From Liolophura sinensis (Eukaryota; Mollusca; Polyplacophora; Chitonida; Chitonidae), in contig NC_088300.1 of NCBI RefSeq assembly GCF_032854445.1, forward strand, positions 60,982,984-61,046,983: a stretch of DNA of 64,000 nt, written 5' to 3'. Numbering within the stretch: the first letter of the stretch is position 1; each line of letters starts with the position of its first letter. The notes beneath the pieces are model-generated. The model was not told the DNA's origin, did no database searches, and worked only from the letters and a program-made list of their open reading frames with translations. Below are positions 32,398-44,339 of the stretch, piece after piece. The translations under genes and the position numbers were made by a program.

Positions 32398-35300
32398 ATG
32401 CAAAGTCTGGGTGTTCTCTTAGTTTTCTTGATTTCAGCCTGCCATGGGCTTTATTTTCATATTGGGGAAACACAGAAGAAGTGTTTCATTGAAGAAATTC
32501 CGGACGAAACTATGGTAGTTGGTGGGTATTGTGCCATGAAAGGGGCTACAGACGACGTTGTTGTTGTTATTACTTGTCAGATTCTGCCGGGTGTCCACAT
32601 GTAGACGTGTACAACACATATGTGATTTGTAAAATTCATTTTTCTTGACTAGATGGTGAAAGTAAAACTAAACCTGTACAGCTATATTCCATCAAGTATA
32701 TAACATTTTTAACTTTGTATTTATTTCAGTTTGTCAGCATTTAGTTTTAGTAAAGATTTCACGTGAAAATCACCCTTCAGTAATAATGTTACTTTCTGCC
32801 GTGAGCTTAGTTAGGAAATTAGATGCTTGTTGCAGATTGTTCATTTTCTTAGTGCTACCATTTGGCTCTAAAAATTTCTGAATAGTTTTGAGAAATAAAG
32901 TGTCAAATTTCAAAGTACTTACATGTATGTAACTAGAGTTAGTCCGAATACCTGGCGCCAAGGACACATATATTTCATGTTGGGTCTGTCATTGGTGCCA
33001 GAACCCACTCAGCCCAAAAATTGTCAGGTGGGTTGTTCACTTCAAGCGGTGAAAATCAACATTTAATACTGGCCAAACATGTTAATACATCCTTCACCAC
33101 AAACCTGAATGAGTTATTTTTGCACACATGCCTCAAACACAGTCTGACACAGAGCATATTGATCGCTACTGGCCACTGAATCTCGAATTTGACACACACA
33201 TCTCTTCCCTCGCCCTAACTCATGCCAGCAGTGACATAGTTGAATGTGTACACAGATTCTCAATAAGTCTCGTTTGCTTATGGCAGCATGACAGGAAAGC
33301 TTCAACCTACCACATGACACAAACAGCATGCCGGTGGTCAAACTAATGTTGTGCGAACAATAATTTTGGATAAGGATGAGAAATTTGAGTTAAAAGGGAA
33401 GCGTTTGAGAATTACAACCATTTTCACTAAGTGGAACGGGGCCACGGTTCAGATGAAACCCTTGAACATAGTCTTCCATCTCCAGTTACACCAGAACAAC
33501 AGTCCATGTCATACATGCCATGTAGACAGGCTGTTAATAAAAAATAGGTGTGTAGATGTTAAAACCGAGCAACTACATGAGGCTGAAGAAAAGTTCCAAA
33601 AGTCTGCAAACCCAAAACCTACATAGCAAAAAAAAGTTGCCATTACTTCGTGTAAAACAATTACCATGATAGGGCCGCATAGTTTCATGCGTAATCTGCA
33701 TAGCCAAGGTTCATGGGGTTTTATCAAGCCCCCAGAAAAAAGCAAACGATGGAAATGTAAGTTTAACTGATTCTTTCATTTTTTTCAGAAGTAAGTTTTA
33801 GATTTAAATAAATCTTTTTTTCTTTGAGATGTGGTAGGTGGCTTGTGCCGAATGCAGAGCTAAATGTTGTAGGTTGACCTTTCCTGTCATGCAGACGTAA
33901 GCAAACAAGACTCATAGAGCATGTGTGTACTACATCACTGCTGGCGTGAGTTATGGCGATGGAAGAGAACTGAGTGTCAAATTTGAGATTCAGTGACAGG
34001 TGGTGATCGATATACTCGGTGTCAGACTCTTTTTGAGGCATGTGTGCAAAAATTCAGGCATGTTGGTGAATGTTGTTTTAATGTGGTTGGACAGTATTAA
34101 ATGTGGATTTTCGTCGCTCTAAGGGTACTACCCACAGACACCTTCAAGGGCCACTTTTTGGCCTGAGTGGGTTCTGACTCCAGTGACAACCCCAACAAAA
34201 AAGACATGTTGTCCTTGGCGTCAGGTATTTGGACTAAATTAGAGCAGGCCTTCCTTGTGCTTGTTATTGTTTATTATGTTCATTCATTATCCTTTTGTAG
34301 GCAGGTATAAGGTTGAGATGTTTGACAGGAACACCAATAGTTATGTGGCAACATATGCCTATGGTTTGGGAATGCATGTCACTGTCAGGGACCCTGATGA
34401 ATCTGTGATAATGTCAAGGGTAAGCTGTGTGTCAGAATGGCAAAGCAGCATGTTGCAGAAGCCCAGATCTGAAGGAATGCTGTATGTGAAATAGTGTGTG
34501 TGTGAAACTGGAGAAAACAACAGGTTAAAGACAGTTACTGCACACCAAAATGTCTATGGATGTCTGACCTTGAGTTGGAGATGATTAGATTCTGTTAGCT
34601 GTTAAATTGTCTACTATTGACAAACACTACAGATTCATGAGTCTTGAGCTCTGTTGTTTTCCCAGGGTTTCACAAGGTCTGGTGCTTTTATCGCTAATCT
34701 GAATTAATTGTAGAAATGAATGTGTTCTAATTGATGTGTTTTCCAGGTAATTATAAAGTACAAGTGTTTGACTATTCTGTAAAAGCGTACATGCCTACTG
34801 CTCCCGGTGTGGGCATGCATGTTGAAGTAAAAGATCCAGTGAATAGCGTGGTTTTGTCAAGGGTGAGTTATGCCCCTTTGATCAAGTGGAGCTTCCATAG
34901 TTCACCTTGTATTTAATTATTTGTGTGGTATGGGGCAAGTTTTTTGTGTTGTAATGCTTTTTAGTGTTTTATTTTAGCAGTAGTTTTTGTGAGAATGTTT
35001 TCCTGTTCATCATTTTGTAGTTAACAGTACACTTCAGCTTGAGTACTGATTTTGCTTGTATGCATATAAATGAACCAATTGAATTTCATGGGTTTTCAAA
35101 GTCACTGCATAAGGGAATGTCCCGGTATAAATCACGGAAGTAAATTGGATGTTTCTGGCATAGTTTTTGGGGGAAAGATGAGAGATGTCAATAATTTCAG
35201 ATGCATTGTAAGCATTACTGCACATTGGTTGTTGTAAGGGTGGAAACCAAGTACAGTATTCATTTTCTGTGAAATTGGGTTTTTTGTGTGGTGGTGGGGA

Positions 35301-38261
35301 GTCCATTGCTTTTGGAAAGTACTTGATAATTTCATTACTACAGAAAATAGGAAACAAATGACAGTCTTAGTTACATTACAGGTCTGCAGAAGTCTTCTGT
35401 ACTGTCATAACTTAACAGCTTTTTAAAACAATATCTGGTCTGGTTTAATTTTTATATGTTTAATGTAGTCAACATTCTTACTGTATTATCAAATACTAAC
35501 TCATGGATTTGGTGCATTTACACAAGATATGGCTTTCCATAATTTAGCTTTAGCATTAATTTTTACACGTCTACAAGTGTACATATATGAGTTTGTTTGT
35601 CTTTGGATAGCTCTCTGTGAATGAAGGTGTGTTTGATAATGTAAAATTTGTTTCATTCCTCTCTACAGTGTACGAAAATGTGCTCTGTTATTGTTTTGTG
35701 TGTTTTAGGTTTTGGCTCTAATAAAATGTTTTTAGGTGGAGTTTTCTTGGCATGTCTTTTATGTGATTTATTTTCCCAAGACAATGTTTAGAAATACTAA
35801 TGGACTTTTGGTCTTCATTCTTATGTCAATAAATACTGGTTTTCATGCATAATTTAGCATCCTCATAACGCATTACTTAAAATCTGTAGAGACAAAGAGA
35901 AAACTGTCTGAGCATAATGAATTGTCAACTTGTACACAACTTCAGTACAGAATGTAGCCTGTATGAGTCATAAATTGTAGACAATAGCTCAACTTCTGTT
36001 TTCTAATTTTTTTTGATTCTTGTGCATGTAGATCATATAAATGAAGCAACCATTTTCGTACCTTCACTGATCCATTTATTTTAAAGTTTTTTTTGAAGAT
36101 ACATACGAAGACCATGTAGTATTTAGTTGTGTGTGAGTAATTCTTTCTATTCTAATTGATGAGGACTGTCATTACAGACGTATGCATCTGAGGGTCGGTT
36201 CACCTTCACCTCCCATTCAGCAGGAGAACATGTCATCTGCCTCCACTCCAACTCCTCAGCATGGTTCTCAAGTGGACAGCTGGTAAATACATGCAGTTTT
36301 GACACAAATTTGTAACTTCTGATGTCATATTTCATTTCTGAATTGTTTTTATTTTTGAGCCGTAGATGGAACTTATCTAGTATGAAGTAGATTTAAAGCC
36401 AAGCCCTATTTGATATATACTACTGCATTACATGAATTTCCCCACAACTTTTTGATATTGTGCAGCCAAGTGAAAAGTATACACTTGCGATTAAAGACAG
36501 ACCTGTAATTTTATGGTATATCTTTATCCATAAAATAAACAGTTTTCTTACAAGTATAAAAATTTTTGAGTAAAGCGTTAAACAACATTCAGTTAAGTGA
36601 CCATTTTGGTATACGGTTTTATATCCATACAGAGTCCATTCAGTGCTCATATACTTAGAACAGACCCAGAAGCCTATTAAATACATGGATCCTGATTTGA
36701 GAGTTTTCATCATATGATGCATTGCTTTTTTTTTCACATAGAACCTTTAAACCAGAACGGCTTATATACATATATGTACAATTATTACAGAAGTGTATTC
36801 AGAATGGATTTTGATGGTCACATCTTGAATTTCCAAGATTTTGTTTTGTGTATTAACCTGTCAGTGCATTCCAGTGACATTACAACTGGACTAATGCTAA
36901 AGTGTACTAGTTTTGCATTCTGTCTGACCTTCTTCCTTTCAGAGAGTGCACCTGGACATCCAGGTAGGAGAACATGCTGTGGACTATCAGCAGATCCAGG
37001 CCAAGGATAAGCTGAGCGAGCTTCAGTTACGGGTACGGCAGCTATTGGATCAGGTTGAGCAGATCACAAAGGAGCAGAATTATCAAAGGGTAAGCGTTAT
37101 GAAAGGTACGGGTTACTCTAAATGACCTGAAATTTCGTCCATGACCGAGTTGCTCATTTTTCCATATTTTTGGGAGTTCTATGGATTTTAGAAGGGTGCT
37201 TTGAGAGAGGTTTGGAAGTCAGATGATATTCTACTGGGAAAATGTAAATGTTAGCTCCAGAAGTAATATCTCATGACATTTATTTGCCTCCAGAAATGTT
37301 CTTTTATGGTTAATTTTATAGGTCATTTAGGGTAGATGTATATATGGTTAAAAGAAATGGAAACTGGTTCTAACCGTTTTGATGTGGTAAGCTTTCCTCA
37401 TAGTGAAATAAATGCAATCAAATGCTGAGTGATAGAAATAACCATGGTGTCAGGGAGATAACTGTCCTTGTAACATTGACGACCAAAACAAACAAAAAGA
37501 AAATATAGCAAACAAACTACAAAAGGCTCCCACATTTAAGTGGGACATGAAATCTCTCTGGAGTTTGCAGTGAATTTGGATGAAATGGAGAATTTTTCTT
37601 TGCTTTTGACCCTGTATCCATCTGAGATTTCTGTTCCAATTTGTAAGACATTGTTACTCCACAGGTACACTGACCCGTTTTTGAATAGGAAGAAATGTTG
37701 TTCCAGTCCAAAAAAAAAGCCTTATTTGTATCAAATTTAGATAATTCTAAAGAATTCCAAACAAGTGACAGTTTAGATGTTTGTCCCAGGAGTGTTTCTT
37801 GTAGAGAAATACATGGATAGAGGTTGCCAGAACTGAAGCCCATACTTGTCGGCAGTGATATCTAGGTTTACGAGCAGGGGCAGATTTACAATCTTCATAA
37901 TTTGTTAAATGGTCAGCAATCTTACAGAATATTAATACAGATGTTTTAGTACAAGTTTTTATGACAGACATTTGCTTCTTTATTACAGTGTTGTTGACTT
38001 TGTTTGGGTTGTATCTCATGATTGTTACAATATACTCGGGTGGTGGGGGTGGGGATGCTTGTGTCAGTATAATTGGGAGTTCTTATGGATTGTTTGCCTT
38101 GTTGGTTTCAGTATCGTGAGGAGCGTTTCCGTCAAACCAGTGAGAGTACCAACCAGCGAGTTTTGTGGTGGTCCATTTCACAGACCGTCATTCTTCTAGT
38201 TACAGGCTTTTGGCAAATGAAACATCTTAAAAGTTTCTTTGAGGCCAAAAAATTGGTCTAA
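32398..38261 (+). CDS. TMED9: p24-family transmembrane emp24 domain protein, TMED4/TMED9 type
   Basis: Exons 32398-32521, then 34301-34419 or 34747-34862, then 36178-36282, 36943-37089 and 38112-38261, give 214 or 213 residues. p24 proteins are ER-Golgi cargo receptors of COPI and COPII vesicles. Residues 1-17 are a signal peptide (ending SACHG). The lumenal GOLD domain follows, with Cys29 ([12 protein letters not shown]) and a second cysteine in [11 protein letters not shown] as the expected disulfide pair. Next come a coiled-coil region ([19 protein letters not shown], then [10 protein letters not shown]), one membrane helix ([17 protein letters not shown]) and a short cytosolic tail ending SFFEAKKLV. 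The tail has the FF pair for COPII and KKxx for COPI. The C-terminal half is nearly identical to vertebrate TMED9/TMED4, which marks the alpha subfamily. I cannot separate TMED4 from TMED9 orthology, so the symbol is provisional. Exon 2 is duplicated (separate entries). Confidence 0.95.
32939..34237. mobile_element. Foldback-type element with about 400-bp inverted arms
   Basis: The left end reads TTAGTCCGAATACCTGGCG and the right end is its near-perfect inverse (CGTCAGGTATTTGGACTAA). The inverted similarity runs inward for about 400 bp on each side, to roughly 33330 and 33830, with small indels. For example, 33115-33330 (GCATGCCTCAAACACAGTCTG region) matches the reverse of 33830-34040. The loop of about 500 bp has no recognisable transposase. 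Flanks ACTAGAG and ATTAGAG could be a 7-bp target duplication with one mismatch. The element ends about 60 bp before p24 exon 2a. Confidence 0.82.
34301..34419 (+). CDS. TMED9: p24 gene exon 2a (alternative copy)
   Basis: This 119-bp exon lies between TTTTGTAG and AGG|GTAAGC. It encodes [20 protein letters not shown] followed by [20 protein letters not shown], with the first glycine split from exon 1. It corresponds to the same part of the GOLD domain as exon 2b but differs most at the tip (YVATYAYG against YMPTAPG) and is one codon longer. It keeps the frame when used alone. Confidence 0.88.
34747..34862 (+). CDS. TMED9: p24 gene exon 2b (canonical-like copy)
   Basis: This 116-bp exon lies between TTTCCAG and AGG|GTGAGT. 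It encodes [19 protein letters not shown] followed by [19 protein letters not shown]. The length and the P-x-x-PG-x-GM-x-VEVKDP pattern are those of vertebrate TMED9, so this is probably the ancestral version. It lies 327 bp downstream of exon 2a. Confidence 0.92.
37116..37333 (+). mobile_element. MITE-like element, family 2
   Basis: Best-preserved copy, with CTCTAAATGACCTGAAATTT at the left and AGGTCATTTAGGGTAG at the right. It begins 27 bp after the donor of the fourth p24 coding exon. Confidence 0.8.
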
Positions 38262-38401
38262 TAGGAAATAATTCTGTACCCTCAACCGTAAGCATTTCAG
38301 AGCACATAGCCTGTGCGTAGAAGCCCCTATTGCTGAAGTAACAGGCTTTTTGTTGTACAACTTAGCCAGTCTATTGAACATATTTGTTCAAATATTGACT
38401 A

Positions 38402-38615
38402 CTGTAATTCTTCAGACTTTTCGTAAGTTTGCAAGGTGTTTATTCAAGCATATTCTGAACGCATCATTCTGTGTTGACTGATATAAATATTTTTTGCGAA
38501 GCCCTGAAACTGGCTCGTTCAACCAGTGTAGTTTTATCTCCAAAATCAAATTTAAAGTGTGGATGAATTTCACCGCAATTTGCCTTTTTATATGCGAAAA
38601 GATTGAGGAATTAAG
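38402..38615 (+). mobile_element. MITE-like element, family 1
   Basis: Nearly complete copy about 140 bp after the p24 stop codon, so it may be transcribed as part of the 3' UTR. Confidence 0.8.
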
Positions 38616-40359
38616 ATACATTAAATTTTTTCAAGCAGTGCACATAAAAATTTGATGTATTGTGTTCATGTCAGAGGTATGCTTAGTGTTATGGTTCAAC
38701 TTTGACATAGTGAATATCATTACATTTTGGTACTGAACCATATTTTAGCACTTGGATCAAGGAATTGAAAATTTCTCAAGTGTGGCAGTAAAGATCAATC
38801 ATGTCATGTATAAAGTTTCAAGAAATATCAGGAACTTGTGAATTTAACTTATTGAAAAAGGTGTTAGTCTAGTACCTTTACTCAAAGTTCACTTCATCAA
38901 GATTCAAGATTAGAATATTATTCACTATCAGCTTGTGAAAGGTTTACTGCTGAGGGTACTTGTATAAATATACATCTCACAAACCATTATCATTCATCTT
39001 CATTGTCACAACTCTTATCAATATTTTATCTTTTTATTGGAGATCTAGACTAACATCTTGGCATTGTGTTTTATCACCATCTGTTTCCATCATAAACTGG
39101 ATTACCAAATTCTTCTAATTTTTCGGACATCTGGCCTGTTCTTTTTAGCCAGTATACATGTAATTGTAGCAGGACCATTTAGTTTCCTTTTGTTATGCAT
39201 GGTTAGTCCATCTCATTGACAGTATATTCATATCTATACTTTTCCCAAAATCTGGGAGAGAAATATGTCTAACTGCTAACATATGTCCTAAAAATTAGAA
39301 GAATCAGGGTATACATGAACATGTACCAAGGTCAAAATTGAAAATGTACTGTACTTTAGATAACCTGATATGGTCATGTAGCAAGGTTTGTATTGTGGTG
39401 AACATGTTTAATTGAGTGTTTAAAGTAGACAAGCTTGGTTAATTTAGGTTGAATATTTGACATCACACCCTTGTGTAAAAAAATACAGATTTTAATGTAT
39501 TAGCATGACAGTTAGGGTATAAGTTTAGATGACTTGTACTTACTTCCTGTCAGCAATTTTAGAGATGTTCACTCAAGTATTTGGTGTTAAGACTTTCGAA
39601 GAGTTGTAATTTATTTGTTTCCTTTTCTTTCACGGAATGATGGTTTGGTATGATAGTAAAAATATTGTTCATTTACGTGTATGCTGTGTAACAAAAAAAA
39701 AAAAAGAAGACTAATCAGTGTGTATTTAATGTGTTTCTATGAATGTAATTATTCAAGATGTACATGTGTAATACATTAATACTGTTTATATAAATAAATC
39801 ACTCTGTAAATATTTTCTGTGGTGGTAGGAATTTGTACATGTGTATAAAATATAACTTTATTCCATAATTGGACTATCCATGTGAGTCCTTAACTCCTGT
39901 ATGTTTTATACGCCCCTATATGCTAATTTGACCGTATTCGTACCCGGGATAGAACTCCAACAGTTTTCCCCATAGAATTTTAACTTTTGGTGCATACATA
40001 GACGACGATGTGTCACGACTCACATTTGTCCAAATTTGTGGTTGTCATGGTTACCAGAGTGCCATTTTTCCTTATATTGCTATATAAAGAGAACTGATTT
40101 TGTGTCCTGGTTACAACTCCCAACAGTTTTTCTCCATAAAGTTTTCATTTTTGGTGGACACAGTTGTCCACTTGCACATTTGTCGTGGTAATCTCATACC
40201 TATCATCAACACACATGAAGATTCCCCTCAGTGGTTATACTCACCACAATGCTGGTTGGATTCTTTTATACATTTCAAAGATATGCATTTGTTGGTGCGT
40301 ATGTTATGTTCACCTGAACTCATTTCAAATTATAATAAGCTCAGTGTAAATTAAAAGCA

Positions 40360-40505
40360 GTCTGTCAGCAACTTGCGCATGATTGTGGGTTTCTCCCGGA
40401 CTCTGCCCAGTTTCATCCTACCATAATGCTGGCTACCGTAATATAAGTGAAATATTCTTGAGTGTGGTGTAAAACACCACACTCAATAAATAATAAATAA
40501 AATAA
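40360..40505 (+). repeat. SINE family A, 5' truncated
   Basis: Body TTTCATCCTACCATAATGCT, then the tail GTGTGGTGTAAAACACCACA, with local slippage in the AT-rich end. Confidence 0.75.
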
Positions 40506-40792
40506 CGAGAAATGAGAAAAGCAAAAAAGGTGTGTTAACTCATTACCCACCATGAATATTTCTTCTAAATTTAACTCATTCATACCAAAGGGCCACTAGC
40601 AGTAATAGCAAAATGATTTTAAAAATAAACAACAGTGCAATTTGGCAGGTTTTCTTGTATGCAGAAATGATTCAAACTAACGGCTTTGTCAAAAAACTTT
40701 ATGGTGGATGTAAACATTTACACTTGTATATAATCAGTAAAAACCCAGTTGTTACCTCTAACATTAATGATCTTTTACTTGCCCAAGTACTG

Positions 40793-40977
40793 TAAATCAA
40801 CCTTTTTGACCTCTGAAACACTTTGGTGGAATTTAAGCAGAAAATTTGTTTCAAAACAGTGCTAAAATGATTTATTTTTTGTCACTAAAGATGCAAGCTT
40901 CATAAAACTTCTCATTCAGTTCTCTCATAATGTCTCAAGATATTGCTTGGGGAGTTGGTTGAAGAATTAGGGTACAC
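40793..40977. mobile_element. Diverged MITE-like element, family 1 ends
   Basis: It begins GTAAATCAACCTTTTTGACC and ends GGTTGAAGAATTAGGGTAC. The interior is too diverged to align by eye with the other copies. Confidence 0.4.
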
Positions 40978-41244
40978 ACAAGGGACAGCAGGCCTACATG
41001 GATAAAGATTGATTGTTCAATACAAGATGTATTAGTTGACACTTCCAGTCTTGGACAAACGACTCCTTGTTGTCAGTGGGCCCTGCATTTTAGACCACTT
41101 CACTTGTTTTCCATGATATACCAGACTGTATGTCGCATGTGGGAAGGATTGTCAGTAACATTTTAGACTTTTTTGGTTTACCTCCAGCCCCCCAGTGTCA
41201 CACACCAATAAATAATTTTGTAACAACAGTCAATTAACTCACAA

Positions 41245-41385
41245 TACTAGTGGCCTGGTGAGTGAGCACTCGGGGTTTAAGGTTGTGCTCCCGGCCTGGT
41301 GTCAGTATAACTGTGACTGGGTGTGCAGGGAAGTATTCCAGTGAGGCAGCACTATATCTGTCAACACTTCACCAGTCTGTTACAA
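41245..41385 (+). repeat. SINE family C, middle fragment
   Basis: CTGGTGTCAGTATAACTGTG and CCAGTGAGGCAGCACTATAT match the middle of the copy at 45075-45412. Head and tail are missing. Confidence 0.6.
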
Positions 41386-41639
41386 GAAAGCAGTATTGAT
41401 ATGACAAAAGTAATGTTGATAACCATATTAAACCCCATAATGAACTAACAGCAATACATACAAATTGGTCCTCAATTTGCTTCCTTGCCAACTTTTTTAA
41501 AACATAATTTGGTGGCCTTTTACAATATTTGTTGAAGAATACTTTTCTGCCAGTACATATCTGTATCTGTGAAAGGCTCTTTAGTAAGAACTTTCCTATA
41601 GACAGTAGTTTACTAAAGTCAGTAGTTTAAAATTTGGTT

Positions 41640-41700
41640 TCCTCCACTGTAAGATTGACCGTAATGTAAGTAAAAAATTCTTGAGAAATGAAAAAAATAT
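41640..41700 (+). repeat. SINE family A, tail fragment
   Basis: TTTCCTCCACTGTAAGATTG and AAAAAATTCTTGAGAAATG resemble the 3' half of the family. Confidence 0.4.
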
Positions 41701-41784
41701 AACTGTTTTAAATATTTTAACCATTTAACCATCATACACTGAGAAATTGCAGCAGGCCTAGTAGTATTAGCTACATGTATGCAA

Positions 41785-41985
41785 TGATGCACAGACAGTT
41801 GACTGAAATGGGGAGGGGGGGGGGGATTTCAGTAGATCGACATTTGACCGGATGGGTGTTGTCAGTGCACACACAGTTGACTGAAGGGGAGCGGACAGTG
41901 CACGTACATTTGACTGAAGGTGGGAGTGGGGTGATAGTGCACGCACAGTTGGCTGAAGAGGTGGGGTGGGGCGTTGACAGTTGCG
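41785..41985. repeat. G-rich minisatellite
   Basis: About five units of roughly 32-40 bp share GTGCACACACAGTTGACTGA followed by a G-rich spacer, including an 11-G run at about 41815-41825. Confidence 0.7.
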
Positions 41986-42329
41986 GTAGTCCTGGAGGAT
42001 GAAAAAGATACCGTTAGATAAATAGCTGAGGCAGCTGGAGAGATAGACTGCATGCAGCTGGGTGGTCGATGGTAGATTGTGTGGTTAGGTTTTCATCCAT
42101 TTCATTGGATTCATTTGGATGGGTGCAGTGTTTTTAAACAAGTGTTCATCAAAGATCGATATTTCACCATCTGCTGTACATCACATACTCACTCCTGGCT
42201 GGTCGGATATCCCTCATGCATTAGCTTTACTCCATGTAAATAATAAATGATATATCTTTGATTACTACTGCATTTTATCTACATTCATTCGATGAGTTTT
42301 CATGAAGGTGAGACAAGGATAAATTTTGG

Positions 42330-42860
42330 CGTGATTAATGCGTGGGAGTGAAGTGCGTTGCAAACTAGCATCACGAGTTAAGTTGGTGGAAAACAGCTGA
42401 TCCCGACTTGTCAAAATGTTGGGAAAAGGTACGAGTCGGATGCGCGAAGTCTAAAATTAGACTGCGCGGGTTTGACGTATCGTAAACTGGCACACAAAAA
42501 AGACGACCACGAAGTGGCGTTGCGATGTTTACTTGGACTTGTGTTATATTTCGTCGTCTGCTGTTAGTTGGGCATCGTTCAGATGCGTTGCTCCTTTAAT
42601 TGCCAAGTCGTCTAGAGTTTTAAACGACAACTGTAAGCTTGTGTCGACGATGTAGGTGGCACAAAAGTGACACAGTTTTACTGAACTTGCATAACATCTG
42701 CCAAGCAGATGATCCTGCAATTTGTCATTTTCTTGCAAGATTTGAAATTGAGAAATTCTGCATTAATCTGCTTGACTGCGACAGAGAAGCTTTGACAGCG
42801 ACATCACTCTTGTTCTTGGACTAAACAGGATTTGTGTTTGGAACATACCACGGCTGTGTA
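42330..42860 (+). promoter_or_regulatory. CpG-rich patch, probable promoter and untranslated first exon of the 5'-nucleotidase gene
   Basis: More than 20 CpG dinucleotides fall in about 300 bp (42330-42650), while the surrounding DNA has very few. The patch is on the 5' side of the 5'-nucleotidase gene. A possible donor (CTGT|GTAAGA) occurs at about 42857. The first coding exon has a good acceptor (CTCTCTTAG at 49059) 37 bp before its ATG, so an upstream untranslated exon is needed. The patch is the best visible candidate for it. Confidence 0.45.
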
Positions 42861-43384
42861 AGATCTCCGACAATTTTGTTTATCTCTTTATACTTAGTGT
42901 AAAAAATCAGCTGTGCATGCATGTAACCTATATAATACAAACTGTATAAGCACTAACCTCTTTTTGTTCCTTGCCAAGTACGCATTTGTCGGCTGCTCCA
43001 CTTTTCTTATATCCGGTGAGGAAAATCTGTTTGCTCCAACTGAGTAAACATCACTCCATACAAAGTAAAGGAAACTTGTTGATGCAGCAATTGATTTGAT
43101 GATTTTGGTATGATTATGTACGATATTGCTTGCTTTGCACTACTGCTGGTTTTAATCCTTTGCTTAGGAAATTGTAGGCTTCATACACACTGTAACAGTT
43201 TTCAAAATAGTGTTGGCAAGACCACATGAAGAAAACAACACCAACATAGAAGTATCAACACGATACTGGTGGGAGATCCACCAGAGACTCATGGACAGTA
43301 ATATGAGACCAGACCCCTATTTATATAGTACACTGATATATAAATAGTACATATATAGTGCCAGTGTACATGTACATTACAGTT

Positions 43385-43560
43385 AGTTCCTTGTGGCTCA
43401 GTTAATTGCTCGCTATCTGGTCCTTTATCAATGAAGTTGCGAGTTCAAACCCCGCTCTCACTCATTCAGCTGCAGCTTTAAGTCACTTGTTTAAGGTTTG
43501 TCAGCTGCTCTCGTATTTGGGATAAATTTAGTACAACATAAAAAGACATCAAATAAATAA
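43385..43560 (+). repeat. SINE with tRNA-like head, family A relative
   Basis: The head TTGTGGCTCAGTTAATTGCT and B box GCGAGTTCAAACCCCGC are well kept. The body diverges and ends in CATCAAATAAATAAG. Because a decayed body follows, I read this as a SINE rather than a tRNA gene. Confidence 0.65.
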
Positions 43561-43702
43561 GTAAATGGATAACTGTTGCATGGCATGATTTTTCATGCTC
43601 TATAAATGTCCTACATTTATCTCAACTGGTTAGATGAAAGAATCAACATAGATTTCTTTTTGTACAATGTATATGTATAACATACCTACACATATATATA
43701 GA

Positions 43703-43722
43703 TAGATAGATAGATAGATACC
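43703..43722. repeat. GATA microsatellite
   Basis: About five GATA units follow a short ATATAT run. Confidence 0.9.
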
Positions 43723-43974
43723 CACTCTAGGCAGGTTTACAAGCCTGTGTATTTTTGGAATTGCTGATCTCAAATCAAACAGGCTCCTGCTGGCAACTTC
43801 AGAACAGGTCAACATTTACCGATGCCATGTGCAGATTGTCTGCTCCTGACTCCAACCTGGCTGCCTATCAGGTGATTCACGTACGTGTACCTGGTTTATT
43901 TGCAGTACCATGCAGGAACTTGAAGTTTAAAGATAAATCAATGCAGACACACCCAGTTGCATTTATATTTAACT

Positions 43975-44171
43975 CAATTCCTCAACCTTTTCATGTATGA
44001 AACAGCAACTTTTTTTGATTTGATTTTGGGGAAAAAATTACATTGGTTGGATTGACCAATTTCATGTCTTCACAAAAGGTATAATTTTATCAGTCTGCAA
44101 AGAATAATACTTTCAGAATATGCTTGAATAAACACCTTGCAGCATGTGAAAAAGTTGAAGAATTACAGTAC
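43975..44171 (-). mobile_element. MITE-like element, family 1
   Basis: Reverse-orientation copy with both ends present (CTCAACCTTTTCATGTATG and GTGAAAAAGTTGAAGAATTA). Confidence 0.8.
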
Positions 44172-44339
44172 CATTTATATTTCATATATATGTATTTACG
44201 ACCATTTTAATAGGTCCTCGTGAGAATTAAGACCTAGCTTAATAGGCTTTACATGTATTAAAGGAATTCAGTTTGTCCACATGTATGCTTACATATGAAC
44301 TTATGTACATTTACTTTTTTAAAACCTGGTTGGGATGTA

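Larger units (their letters stand above)
38262..42329. other. Intergenic stretch, possible p24 3' UTR then repeats
   Basis: The first clear AATAAA cluster after the p24 stop is at about 39793, so the 3' UTR may reach 1.5 kb, with a MITE-like copy at 38402-38615 inside it. Further on there are SINE pieces (40360-40505, 41245-41385, 41640-41700), a diverged MITE-like copy (40793-40977) and a G-rich minisatellite (41785-41985). No coding exon was found. Confidence 0.5.

Noticed and set aside
33351-33745. Open frames in the loop of the foldback element as a transposase
   Set aside because: They are short, overlap on opposite strands and show no recognisable catalytic motif.
42416-42428. ATG TTG GGA AAA G|GT as an alternative first coding exon of the 5'-nucleotidase
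   Set aside because: It ends in phase 1. Joined to the acceptor at 49059 it meets TGA, and joined to exon 50269 it is out of phase.
43385-43460. A tRNA gene
   Set aside because: A- and B-box-like words are present, but the clover-leaf stem does not close convincingly and a SINE-like body follows.
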